Positions 16,811 to 23,397 of a DNA stretch of 27,320 nt are shown piece by piece. The DNA comes from JADZGC01 sp964613485 (lineage in GTDB: Bacteria > Patescibacteriota > Saccharimonadia > CAILAD01 > GCA-016700035). Every line of letters starts with the position of its first letter. Position 1 is the first letter of the stretch. The DNA lies in NCBI GenBank assembly GCA_964613485.1, contig CAZTHB010000008.1, forward strand, positions 1 to 27,320. The letters run 5' to 3'. The notes below the pieces were generated by a model, which did no database searches, had not been told where the DNA came from, and saw only the letters and a program-made list of their open reading frames with translations. Made by a program: the position numbers and the translations under genes.

Positions 16811-19800
16811 ATGCAACAGCAAGACATGTCTCAAAATGTGATTGACTTCTCGGCTATCCGACTTACCGTAGCAAGCCCAGAGCAAATTCTGGATTGGAGT
16901 CACGGTGAAGTTACCAAGCCAGAGACGATCAACTATCGTACGCAAAAACCAGAGAAGGACGGGCTCTTCTGCGAGAAGATCTTTGGTCCTACGAAGGACT
17001 GGCAATGTTATTGTGGTAAATACAAGGGTATTCGCTACAAGGGCATTGTCTGTGATAAGTGTGGTGTATTGGTAACGCGTTCAATTGTTCGTCGTGAGCG
17101 CATGGGGCACATCCACCTCGCAGTGCCAGTGACTCACATTTGGTATCTCCGTGGTACTCCGAGCTCGATTGGTACGCTCTTGAATATGGGCGTACGTGAT
17201 CTCGAGCGTGTGACGTATTTCGCCAATTTCATCGTGATGAATGTCGATGAAGATGTTCGCAAGACCGCCTTGTCAGATCTATCAAGTGATTATCAGGGGC
17301 GTCGCAAAGAGCTTCTTCAGAAGCATGAAGCTAAGGATGACTCAAATCTGACCGAAGAAGCTCAAAAGGAGCTGTCAGATCTCGAGACCAACTACATTCA
17401 GGCAAAGAACGAAATCGAAGGTCTAACGAAATATCAGCTTCTTCCAGAAGGAACCTACCGTGATCTCAACATCAAGTTTGGTCACGTCTTTAAGGCTGGT
17501 ATTGGAGCAGAGGCCATCCGTGAGCTACTCGCAGAAATTGATCTCGAACAGCTAGCAAAAGACCTCACCGAAGAAGGCGCTACGGCTACTGGTCAACGAA
17601 AGCGTAAGGCGCTCAAGCGTCTCAAGACTGTCGAAGGCATGCTGCAAGCTGGCCTGAAGCCAGAATGGATGGTTATCTCAGAACTCCCAGTAATACCACC
17701 AGATCTTCGTCCAATGGTGCAGCTCGATGGTGGGCGTTTTGCAGCGTCGGATCTTAACGATCTCTATCGTCGTGTCATCAACCGAAATAACCGTTTGAAG
17801 AAACTTTTCGATCTCGATGCTCCAGAAGTAATTTGCCGCAACGAAAAGCGCATGCTCCAAGAAGCAGTTGATGCCCTTATGGATAACAACTCACGTCGTG
17901 AGCGCGCAGTCACTGCCGTCGGTGGATCACGCAAGAAGCTTAAGAGTCTGACGGATCTTTTGAAGGGTAAGCAAGGTCGCTTCCGTCAAAACCTCCTCGG
18001 TAAGCGTGTAGACTACTCTGGCCGTTCGGTTATTGTCGTTGGTCCACACTTGAAGCTCGATGAGTGTGGTATTCCAAAGATGATGGCACTCGAACTCTTT
18101 AAGCCGTTTGTTATTTCACAGTTGATTGCGAAGGAATATGCGCACAACGTGAAGAGTGCAGCCCGTATGATCGAGCGAGCTCGTACCGAAGTGTGGGACA
18201 CGCTCGAAGAAGTAATCACTGGTAAATACGTGCTCTTAAACCGTGCTCCTACTTTGCACCGCCTCTCAATCCAGGCATTTAAGCCGGTATTGATTGAAGG
18301 TAAGGCTATCCAGCTACATCCACTCGTATGTTCGGCCTTTAACGCTGACTTCGACGGTGACCAGATGGCAGTACACGTCCCATTGTCAGATGCCGCGCAG
18401 AAGGAAGCTCGCGAGATTATGCTCTCATCGAACAACCTATTGAAGCCAGCTAGTGGTGAGCCGATCATCAACCCATCACACGAAATCGTGCTTGGATGTT
18501 TCTACATGACTAGCCTCAAGGACGGTCTCAAGGGTGAAGGTAAGGCATTTGCAGACAAAGATGAAGTAATCATGGCTTACCAGGAAAAGGCAATTCACTT
18601 GCGCGCTACCATCAAAGTCATGATGGATGGTCAGCTTGTCGAGACAAGCGCGGGTCGCTTACTCTTCAACGAGATTCTTCCAGAAGGCTTGAGCTACAAG
18701 AACGATGCTATGACTAAGTCTAAGCTTAAGGCAGTTTTGGCTGAGGTGTTTACGACAGCTGGTGGCGAAGAGACCGCTCGCGTAGCTGACGCTATCAAAG
18801 ACACTGGCTATAAGTACGCTACTGAGTCAGGTTTCTCGCTTGGTATGGATGATCTGTCAACCCCAGTTGAAAAGGCACGTCTGCTCGACGAAGGTGAAGC
18901 TAAGGCACAATCGGTTACTATGCAGTACCAGCAAGGTCTCATTACAAACGACGAGCGTAAAGAGCGCACCGTTGAAATTTGGAAGGAAGTAGGCGAGCAG
19001 ATCGAAGCTGAGCTTACTAAGGAACTTGATCCTAACCAGTCGACGCTAGCAATGGACATTGAGTCGGGTGCTCGTGCGACGGTTGGCCAAGCTAACCAGA
19101 TGGCCGGTATGAAGGGTCTCGTGCTTAACTCGACCGGATCGACGATCGAACTACCTGTAAAAAGTAACTACAAAGAAGGTTTGAATATTCTCGAATATTT
19201 CATTTCCTCGCACGGTGCTCGTAAGGGTCTGACTGATACTGCACTTAAGACGGCTGAATCAGGGTATCTGACTCGTCGATTGGTTGACGTTGCACAAGAC
19301 GTGATGATTTCCCTGGATGACTGTGGCGATACCGAAGGATACGCAGTTCACTTGGCCGAAGCTCAAGCAGCCGGACAAGACTCGCTCGCTCCTTGGATCG
19401 TCGGTCGCTATGTTGCAAAAGATATCAAAGATGGTCGCAAAGTGATCGTTAAGGCGGGTACGCTCGTGACTGACGAGATGGCACGTGAAGTGGCCGAAGC
19501 GGGAATCGAGACCGTTGTGATTCGTTCGATCATGAAATGTACCCTCGCATGGGGTATCTGTAAGCACTGTTATGGCGTTGACCTCGCTCGCGGCCATGAA
19601 GTCGAGCTTGGTGAAGCAGTAGGGATTATGGCTGCACAGTCTATTGGTGAGCCTGGTACTCAGCTCACTATGCGTACCTTCCACGCAGGTGGTGTGGCTT
19701 CTGCAGCTGATATCACGCAGGGTCTGCCTCGTGTAGATGAAATCTTTGAAGCTCGTAGCCCTCGTGGTGAAGCTATTCTTGCAGAAGTAGATGGTCGCGT

Positions 19801-20593
19801 AGCCGTGAAGGCTCATGATAACAAGATTAGCCTCCGTATCGCTCCGGTTGATATGAAGGTGACAGATTATGTTATCAAGGAAGGCATGAAAGCTGCGGTC
19901 AAGACTGGCGCTCAAGTTTTGAAAGGCGATGTATTAGCCGCCAACGAGACTGGCAAGCGTACGATCAAGGCTGGTGCCGACGGTGTTGTGCAGGTAGGGA
20001 AGACTACTATTCAGCTCACTCACGAAGGTGGCAATGTGAAGGAATACACTCTGCCTGACTACGTGAGCCTGACAGTGAAGAATGGTGACCTCGTTACTGT
20101 TGGCCAGCGTATTACCGAAGGTTCAGTGAACCTACAGGATATGCTCCGTCTGCAGGGCGAAGAAGCTGTTCAGCGCTACATCGTTGACGAAGTGCAAGCT
20201 ATCTATGCTTCACAGGGACAATCTATCGCTTCGAAGCACATCGAGGTGATGATCCGACAGATGTTCAGTCGTGTACGCATCGAAGAGCCAAATGCCACAG
20301 AATTCATATCGGGTGATATTGTTTCGAAGACTGCACTCAAGGAGGCAAATGCCGAAGCGATATCGAAGAAGAAACTGGGCGCTACGTATGAGCAGCTCTT
20401 GATGCCGATTTCGAAGATCTCGATTAGCTCTGATAGCTGGTTGTCAGCAGCGTCATTCCAGGAGACTATGAAGGTTCTTATCGGCGCAAGCCTTCGTGGC
20501 AAGACCGATCATCTCCGTGGCTTGAAAGAAAATGTCATCATCGGTCGCTTGATTCCTGTAGGAACAGGCTTCCGACCGGAAGACGAGAGTTGA
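16811..20593 (+). CDS. rpoC: RNA polymerase beta' subunit
   Basis: 1260 aa, the largest core polymerase subunit. The N-terminal zinc site is C66-x-C68 and C81-xx-C84 (CYCGKYKG, IVCDKCG). The active-site Mg-binding motif is NADFDGDQM at 511-519. The second zinc site uses a Cys near the LDDCGDTEG stretch plus C910, C917 and C920 (CTLAWGICKHC). The bridge-helix/trigger-loop region includes GEPGTQLTMRTFHAGG. It is shorter than the E. coli protein (1407). The stop TGA lies inside the -35 box of the rpsL promoter, so rpsL has its own start of transcription. Confidence 0.98.
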   Translation: MQQQDMSQNVIDFSAIRLTVASPEQILDWSHGEVTKPETINYRTQKPEKDGLFCEKIFGPTKDWQCYCGKYKGIRYKGIVCDKCGVLVTRSIVRRERMGHIHLAVPVTHIWYLRGTPSSIGTLLNMGVRDLERVTYFANFIVMNVDEDVRKTALSDLSSDYQGRRKELLQKHEAKDDSNLTEEAQKELSDLETNYIQAKNEIEGLTKYQLLPEGTYRDLNIKFGHVFKAGIGAEAIRELLAEIDLEQLAKDLTEEGATATGQRKRKALKRLKTVEGMLQAGLKPEWMVISELPVIPPDLRPMVQLDGGRFAASDLNDLYRRVINRNNRLKKLFDLDAPEVICRNEKRMLQEAVDALMDNNSRRERAVTAVGGSRKKLKSLTDLLKGKQGRFRQNLLGKRVDYSGRSVIVVGPHLKLDECGIPKMMALELFKPFVISQLIAKEYAHNVKSAARMIERARTEVWDTLEEVITGKYVLLNRAPTLHRLSIQAFKPVLIEGKAIQLHPLVCSAFNADFDGDQMAVHVPLSDAAQKEAREIMLSSNNLLKPASGEPIINPSHEIVLGCFYMTSLKDGLKGEGKAFADKDEVIMAYQEKAIHLRATIKVMMDGQLVETSAGRLLFNEILPEGLSYKNDAMTKSKLKAVLAEVFTTAGGEETARVADAIKDTGYKYATESGFSLGMDDLSTPVEKARLLDEGEAKAQSVTMQYQQGLITNDERKERTVEIWKEVGEQIEAELTKELDPNQSTLAMDIESGARATVGQANQMAGMKGLVLNSTGSTIELPVKSNYKEGLNILEYFISSHGARKGLTDTALKTAESGYLTRRLVDVAQDVMISLDDCGDTEGYAVHLAEAQAAGQDSLAPWIVGRYVAKDIKDGRKVIVKAGTLVTDEMAREVAEAGIETVVIRSIMKCTLAWGICKHCYGVDLARGHEVELGEAVGIMAAQSIGEPGTQLTMRTFHAGGVASAADITQGLPRVDEIFEARSPRGEAILAEVDGRVAVKAHDNKISLRIAPVDMKVTDYVIKEGMKAAVKTGAQVLKGDVLAANETGKRTIKAGADGVVQVGKTTIQLTHEGGNVKEYTLPDYVSLTVKNGDLVTVGQRITEGSVNLQDMLRLQGEEAVQRYIVDEVQAIYASQGQSIASKHIEVMIRQMFSRVRIEEPNATEFISGDIVSKTALKEANAEAISKKKLGATYEQLLMPISKISISSDSWLSAASFQETMKVLIGASLRGKTDHLRGLKENVIIGRLIPVGTGFRPEDES

Positions 20594-20618
20594 CCAGATA
20601 GGCGTAATCTGATAGGAT
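20590..20618 (+). promoter_or_regulatory. Promoter of rpsL, near-leaderless
   Basis: TTGACC (20590-20595), 17-bp spacer, TGA-TAGGAT (-10 at 20613-20618). The ATG at 20630 follows after 11 bases, giving a predicted leader of 5 nt and no Shine-Dalgarno. The -35 contains the rpoC stop codon. This is one of the best promoter matches in the window. Confidence 0.75.
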
Positions 20619-20629
20619 AACGAAGTTAT

Positions 20630-21052
20630 ATGCCAACAATCAATCAACTCATTCGCAAACCACGCACTGCTGCACGCAAGAAAAGCAAATCGCCAGCATT
20701 GCAACGCAACCTAAACGCTTTGAGGGGACGCACGACTACCCAGTCGTCGCCTTTCAAGCGTGGGGTGTGTACTAAAGTATTCACGCAGACTCCTAAGAAG
20801 CCTAACTCAGCGCTTCGTAAAGTCGCTCGTGTGCGCCTCACTAATGGCATGGAAGTAACTGCCTACATTCCTGGCATCGGTCACAATCTCCAGGAGCACT
20901 CAGTTGTACTCGTCCGTGGCGGTCGCGTAAAGGACCTTCCAGGTGTACGTTACCACATCGTGCGCGGTACGCTTGATACGGCCGGAGCTGGCAATCGTAA
21001 GCAGGGCCGTTCAAAGTACGGTGCTAAGCTCGAGAAGGCAAAGGGAGAATAG
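20630..21052 (+). CDS. rpsL: 30S ribosomal protein uS12
   Basis: 140 aa. S12 sits at the decoding centre. The body matches the family closely: TPKKPNSALRKVARVRLTNG, GHNLQEHSVVLVRGGRVKDLPGVRYH and RKQGRSKYGAK. The lysines equivalent to E. coli K43 and K88 are present, so nothing suggests streptomycin resistance or dependence at those sites. It has its own leaderless-type promoter and is followed by rpsG after three bases. Confidence 0.98.
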   Translation: MPTINQLIRKPRTAARKKSKSPALQRNLNALRGRTTTQSSPFKRGVCTKVFTQTPKKPNSALRKVARVRLTNGMEVTAYIPGIGHNLQEHSVVLVRGGRVKDLPGVRYHIVRGTLDTAGAGNRKQGRSKYGAKLEKAKGE

Positions 21053-21055
21053 TCT

Positions 21056-21532
21056 ATGCCACGTAAGAAAACAGCTTCACTTAAGCGCACTCTTGCACCA
21101 GACATGCAGTACAACTCTGTTATGGTAACTCGCTTGATCAACAAGGTCATGAAGAATGGCAAGAAGCGTCTGGCTGAAAAGCTCGTCTATGGCGCACTTG
21201 AAGAGGCAGCTACAAAGGCCAAGAAAGACGCTATAGAAGTACTTGAGACTGCCGTTAAAAACGCCAGTCCGCACGTGCAGGTACGCTCACGTCGTGTCGG
21301 TGGTGCAAACTACCAAGTTCCTATGGAAGTAAAGCCAGATCGACGTGTACACTACGCTATGATTTGGATGCTTGATTCTGCTCGTGCCAAAGAAGGCCGC
21401 AGCTTTGACAAGCGTCTGGCCAATGAGCTTTTAGATGCTTACAACAATCAAGGTGACGCTATCAAGAAGAAAGCTGATACTCACCAGATGGCAGAAGCGA
21501 ACAAGGCCTTTGCTCACTTTGCTCGGTACTAA
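21056..21532 (+). CDS. rpsG: 30S ribosomal protein uS7
   Basis: 158 aa primary 16S rRNA-binding protein of the 30S head. Recognised by VTRLINKVMKNGKKRLAEKLVYGALE, the RSRRVGGANYQVPMEV block and the C-terminal KKKADTHQMAEANKAFAHFARY. A GGGAG Shine-Dalgarno lies in the end of rpsL. The usual str-operon partners fusA and tuf do not follow; a strong hairpin ends the unit 20 bases after the stop. Confidence 0.98.
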   Translation: MPRKKTASLKRTLAPDMQYNSVMVTRLINKVMKNGKKRLAEKLVYGALEEAATKAKKDAIEVLETAVKNASPHVQVRSRRVGGANYQVPMEVKPDRRVHYAMIWMLDSARAKEGRSFDKRLANELLDAYNNQGDAIKKKADTHQMAEANKAFAHFARY

Positions 21533-21552
21533 GTAATTTCTTCATCAGTATA

Positions 21553-21580
21553 GAAAACCCCTCTCGAACGAGGGGTTTTC
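21553..21580. terminator. Bidirectional intrinsic terminator between rpsG and the zinc-ribbon gene
   Basis: GAAAACCCCTC (21553-21563) pairs with GAGGGGTTTTC (21570-21580): 11-bp stem, 6-nt loop, with A-tract and T-tract at the two ends of the stem. The genes on both sides converge on it, so it probably serves both strands. Confidence 0.85.
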
Positions 21581-21596
21581 TGGTGTTCGAAAAGGG

Positions 21597-22100
21597 TTAG
21601 AGCGCAGGAAGCCCGAGCTTCATAGCTTTGTCGATCTCATCGTGAGTTTCAAAATCTCTCGAGAGCGCCGCATCATGAATCGCCCTGTCGAATCTAAGAA
21701 GCTCTCGTCCGACCTTTCTCCCCTCATGAATACTTGTAGTGAATTCAATCGTGTTTGCACATTGTATGCACAGGACGGAATCGTGTTCCCAATACTCATA
21801 CCATTGGTCGTAGCTGCAGTCAGATTTCCATTGATTGCCGCTCTCACGCATGATTCGCATCTGGGACACAGGACGTACTCGTTTGCAGCATGAGCAGTAA
21901 GCCTTGCCGAGCTCAGTCAGTAATTCAAGAATGTATGCTGCTCGCGAGTTATAGTACTCGGCCGTAGCTTTGATGTTGCGGCTTCGCGCGGAGCTTCGCC
22001 CTGCCTTCAAGGCATCGATAGCGGCATTATTTTCTTGCAGTACTTGTCTTTGCAGGCGAACATCCTCGGCAATGGCATTGATTTCGTCTAATGATTTCAT
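21597..22100 (-). CDS. Small zinc-ribbon protein of unknown function
   Basis: 167 aa from the ATG at 22100. I do not recognise a named family. The N-terminal third is helical and charged, probably coiled (DEINAIAEDVRLQRQVLQENNAAIDALKAG). The middle has a CSCC cluster (AYCSCCKRVRP) and, about 45 residues later, C-x2-C (VLCIQCAN), making a likely four-Cys zinc ribbon. The C-terminal part is charged and helical. Upstream in-frame codons to the TTG at 22190 exist, but that TTG lies in the palindrome and -35 zone, so 22100 is preferred. A TGG-TATATT box (22174-22166, minus strand) gives a leader of about 59 nt. It is divergent from the NUDIX regulator and shares its operator. Confidence 0.65.
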   Translation of the reverse strand: MKSLDEINAIAEDVRLQRQVLQENNAAIDALKAGRSSARSRNIKATAEYYNSRAAYILELLTELGKAYCSCCKRVRPVSQMRIMRESGNQWKSDCSYDQWYEYWEHDSVLCIQCANTIEFTTSIHEGRKVGRELLRFDRAIHDAALSRDFETHDEIDKAMKLGLPAL

Positions 22101-22165
22101 GATCGCTCGGCTTTCTCTGTGATTGTAGGTGCGTACATGCTCATGGTAGGCGAGCGGGATGTTTG

Positions 22166-22174
22166 AATATACCA
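22166..22174 (-). promoter_or_regulatory. Possible extended -10 of the zinc-ribbon gene
   Basis: Minus strand TGG (22174-22172) then TATATT (22171-22166). Its -35 region at 17 bp falls inside the 26-bp palindrome, so the same operator could control both divergent genes. Confidence 0.45.
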
Positions 22175-22179
22175 ATATA

Positions 22180-22205
22180 TTTTGACTCAAGTACTTGAGT
22201 CAAAA
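22180..22205. promoter_or_regulatory. 26-bp perfect palindrome, predicted operator
   Basis: The half-site TTTTGACTCAAG is followed by TA and the exact reverse complement of the half-site: 26 bp with no mismatch. It contains the -35 TTGAGT of the NUDIX regulator (22195-22200) and the -35 zone of the divergent gene. There is no T-tract context and it is too early in either transcript to be a terminator. A homodimeric winged-helix protein encoded next door is the natural candidate ligand. Confidence 0.75.
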
Positions 22206-22224
22206 CGTGTTATCGCAGTATAGT
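22195..22224 (+). promoter_or_regulatory. Promoter of the NUDIX regulator, leaderless geometry
   Basis: TTGAGT (22195-22200), 18-bp spacer, TATAGT (22219-22224), then exactly six bases to ATG 22231, so the predicted +1 is the start codon. Confidence 0.65.
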
Positions 22225-22230
22225 AGGGGT

Positions 22231-22914
22231 ATGCATCATATACAGCGGTCAATTTTGGGGAAATTGATGGGGGGTGAGGCGCTTCGCTACGCCGAGCTGA
22301 AGCCTTCTGATATTGGAAGCAACTTATTTACCTATCATCTCAAGGCCTTGAAGGACGCAGGTTACGTTCAGCGTACTGGTTGGGGCACATATACCCTCAC
22401 GGCTACCGGGAAACGATATGTTGATACCTTAAGCCTACAGACGCTGCGCCCTCGAGTACAGCCGCGGATTGTGATTTTGATAGCTTGCCGTGATCGACTC
22501 GGGCGATGGCTAGTTCTCAAGCGCAAAGTACAGCCATTACTTGGTCAAGTAGGTTTTTCCTATGGCAAATTGCACAAAGGTGAGTTATTGCAAGAAGCTG
22601 CAGATCGAATCTTGGCAAATAAAACTGGTCTCACTGGCGCACTTGAACACAAAGGCGACGGCTATATTACGATCTGTGAAGACAATAAAGCTGTTAGCGA
22701 GATATTCTTTCATTTATTCTACTGCATGGCACCTACCGGTTATCTGGTGGAGAATCACGAAGCAGGCAATCTATATTGGGCAGACATCGAGGCAGATTTT
22801 AATGCCCCGGAATATATGGCCAGTATGGCAGATTTAATTACTATGATCGGCGAAGCACCAAAAGGCCAGCGTTTCTTTGCTGAGCTTACCTACGGGAAAA
22901 CTCCTGCAGAATAA
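22231..22914 (+). CDS. Winged-helix / degenerate NUDIX transcriptional regulator
   Basis: 227 aa from ATG 22231. Residues 1-66 form a winged helix-turn-helix (SILGKLMGGEALRYAELKP, LFTYHLKALKDAGYV, TYTLTATGKRYV), of the type that separates with lysines and aromatic wing residues. Residues 78-205 resemble a NUDIX hydrolase fold. The NUDIX box (112-134) keeps G112 and E118 but reads RILANKTGL where the catalytic REUxEExGU should be, so the metal-binding glutamates are gone. This suggests ligand sensing without catalysis, as in NrtR-type regulators, although there the domain order is reversed. An upstream in-frame TTG (22195) is part of the -35 box and is rejected. The palindrome at the promoter suggests autoregulation. 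The ligand is unknown. Confidence 0.75.
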   Translation: MHHIQRSILGKLMGGEALRYAELKPSDIGSNLFTYHLKALKDAGYVQRTGWGTYTLTATGKRYVDTLSLQTLRPRVQPRIVILIACRDRLGRWLVLKRKVQPLLGQVGFSYGKLHKGELLQEAADRILANKTGLTGALEHKGDGYITICEDNKAVSEIFFHLFYCMAPTGYLVENHEAGNLYWADIEADFNAPEYMASMADLITMIGEAPKGQRFFAELTYGKTPAE

Positions 22915-22917
22915 ATA

Positions 22918-22945
22918 TTGACATACCGTAAAATTACAATATAAT
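22918..22945 (+). promoter_or_regulatory. Consensus promoter of the GC-rich small gene
   Basis: TTGACA (22918-22923), 16-bp spacer, TATAAT (22940-22945): both hexamers are perfect. An overlapping TACAAT (22935-22940) is closer and less likely. Predicted leader is about 50 nt, ending in an AAGGGAG Shine-Dalgarno. Confidence 0.75.
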
Positions 22946-23001
22946 AATCACATTCGTCATTGTACGAATACCTTATCCGCTTCCCCAAGGGAGAGTACCT
23001 T

Positions 23002-23316
23002 ATGCCAAAACGATCAAAGTCCCAGCCTGCTACCAAGCTTGGCTCACGTGCCGTGATGCGCGACATCTACCCCGGCCAGGTGGTCGACTGTGCACATTGT
23101 GGTGAGCGAGTGAAGTTTCAGGCGAAATCGCGAGCTCGTCAGGTGATCTGCAATGTCTACGTCAAGGGTACGTGGAACCGTGTCGAGCACTTCCACGCAG
23201 CGTGCTACGACGCTGCGGGACATCCGCACGGCGCCCCGGACATGACGCCCACAAGCCGTCAACGCATGGCCGAAGCTGCCGCACGGCGTGGTCGTGAGCT
23301 GGCTGCCGCCAGCTGA
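23002..23316 (+). CDS. Small GC-rich Cys/His protein of unknown function
   Basis: 104 aa from ATG 23002, chosen because AAGGGAG lies about nine bases upstream; the in-frame TTG at 22960 is rejected. The N-terminus is basic (PKRSKSQPATK). The core has C-x2-C (VDCAHCGERVKF), another Cys (VICNVYV), then HFHAACYDAAGHPHG, a set well suited to a small zinc-binding fold. The tail is Arg/Ala-rich and helical. I do not know a function; it vaguely recalls small actinobacterial zinc-ribbon proteins, which is only an impression. GC is about 62% over 23041-23280 by hand count, higher than the neighbours. It has a perfect consensus promoter and its own terminator, so it is an independent and probably highly expressed unit. 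Confidence 0.7.
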   Translation: MPKRSKSQPATKLGSRAVMRDIYPGQVVDCAHCGERVKFQAKSRARQVICNVYVKGTWNRVEHFHAACYDAAGHPHGAPDMTPTSRQRMAEAAARRGRELAAAS

Positions 23317-23322
23317 TCAGTT

Positions 23323-23359
23323 GCTCCGAGTCTTCCCATGAGGACTCGGAGCATTTTTT
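23323..23359 (+). terminator. Intrinsic terminator of the GC-rich small gene
   Basis: GCTCCGAGTC (23323-23332) pairs perfectly with GACTCGGAGC (23343-23352) around a 10-nt loop, followed by ATTTTTT. A textbook Rho-independent terminator seven bases after the stop codon. Confidence 0.9.
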
Positions 23360-23361
23360 AG

Positions 23362-23390
23362 TTGACCCTATCTGGAGAAACCGCTACACT
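23362..23390 (+). promoter_or_regulatory. Promoter of the ABC-F gene, leaderless geometry
   Basis: TTGACC (23362-23367), 17-bp spacer, TACACT (23385-23390), then seven bases to ATG 23398. The predicted mRNA starts at or one base before the ATG. Confidence 0.7.
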
Positions 23391-23397
23391 CAACTGC

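Noticed and set aside
19259..19915. 218-codon open frame antisense to rpoC
   Set aside because: A shadow of a strongly conserved gene; no domain or start signal.
22101..22190. Upstream extension of the zinc-ribbon gene to a TTG at 22190
   Set aside because: The TTG lies in the palindrome and upstream of the predicted -10 and TSS; the ATG at 22100 is the better start.
22960..23001. TTG start for the GC-rich small gene
   Set aside because: The AAGGGAG Shine-Dalgarno lies after it, at the right distance from ATG 23002, and the extra residues differ in composition from the rest.
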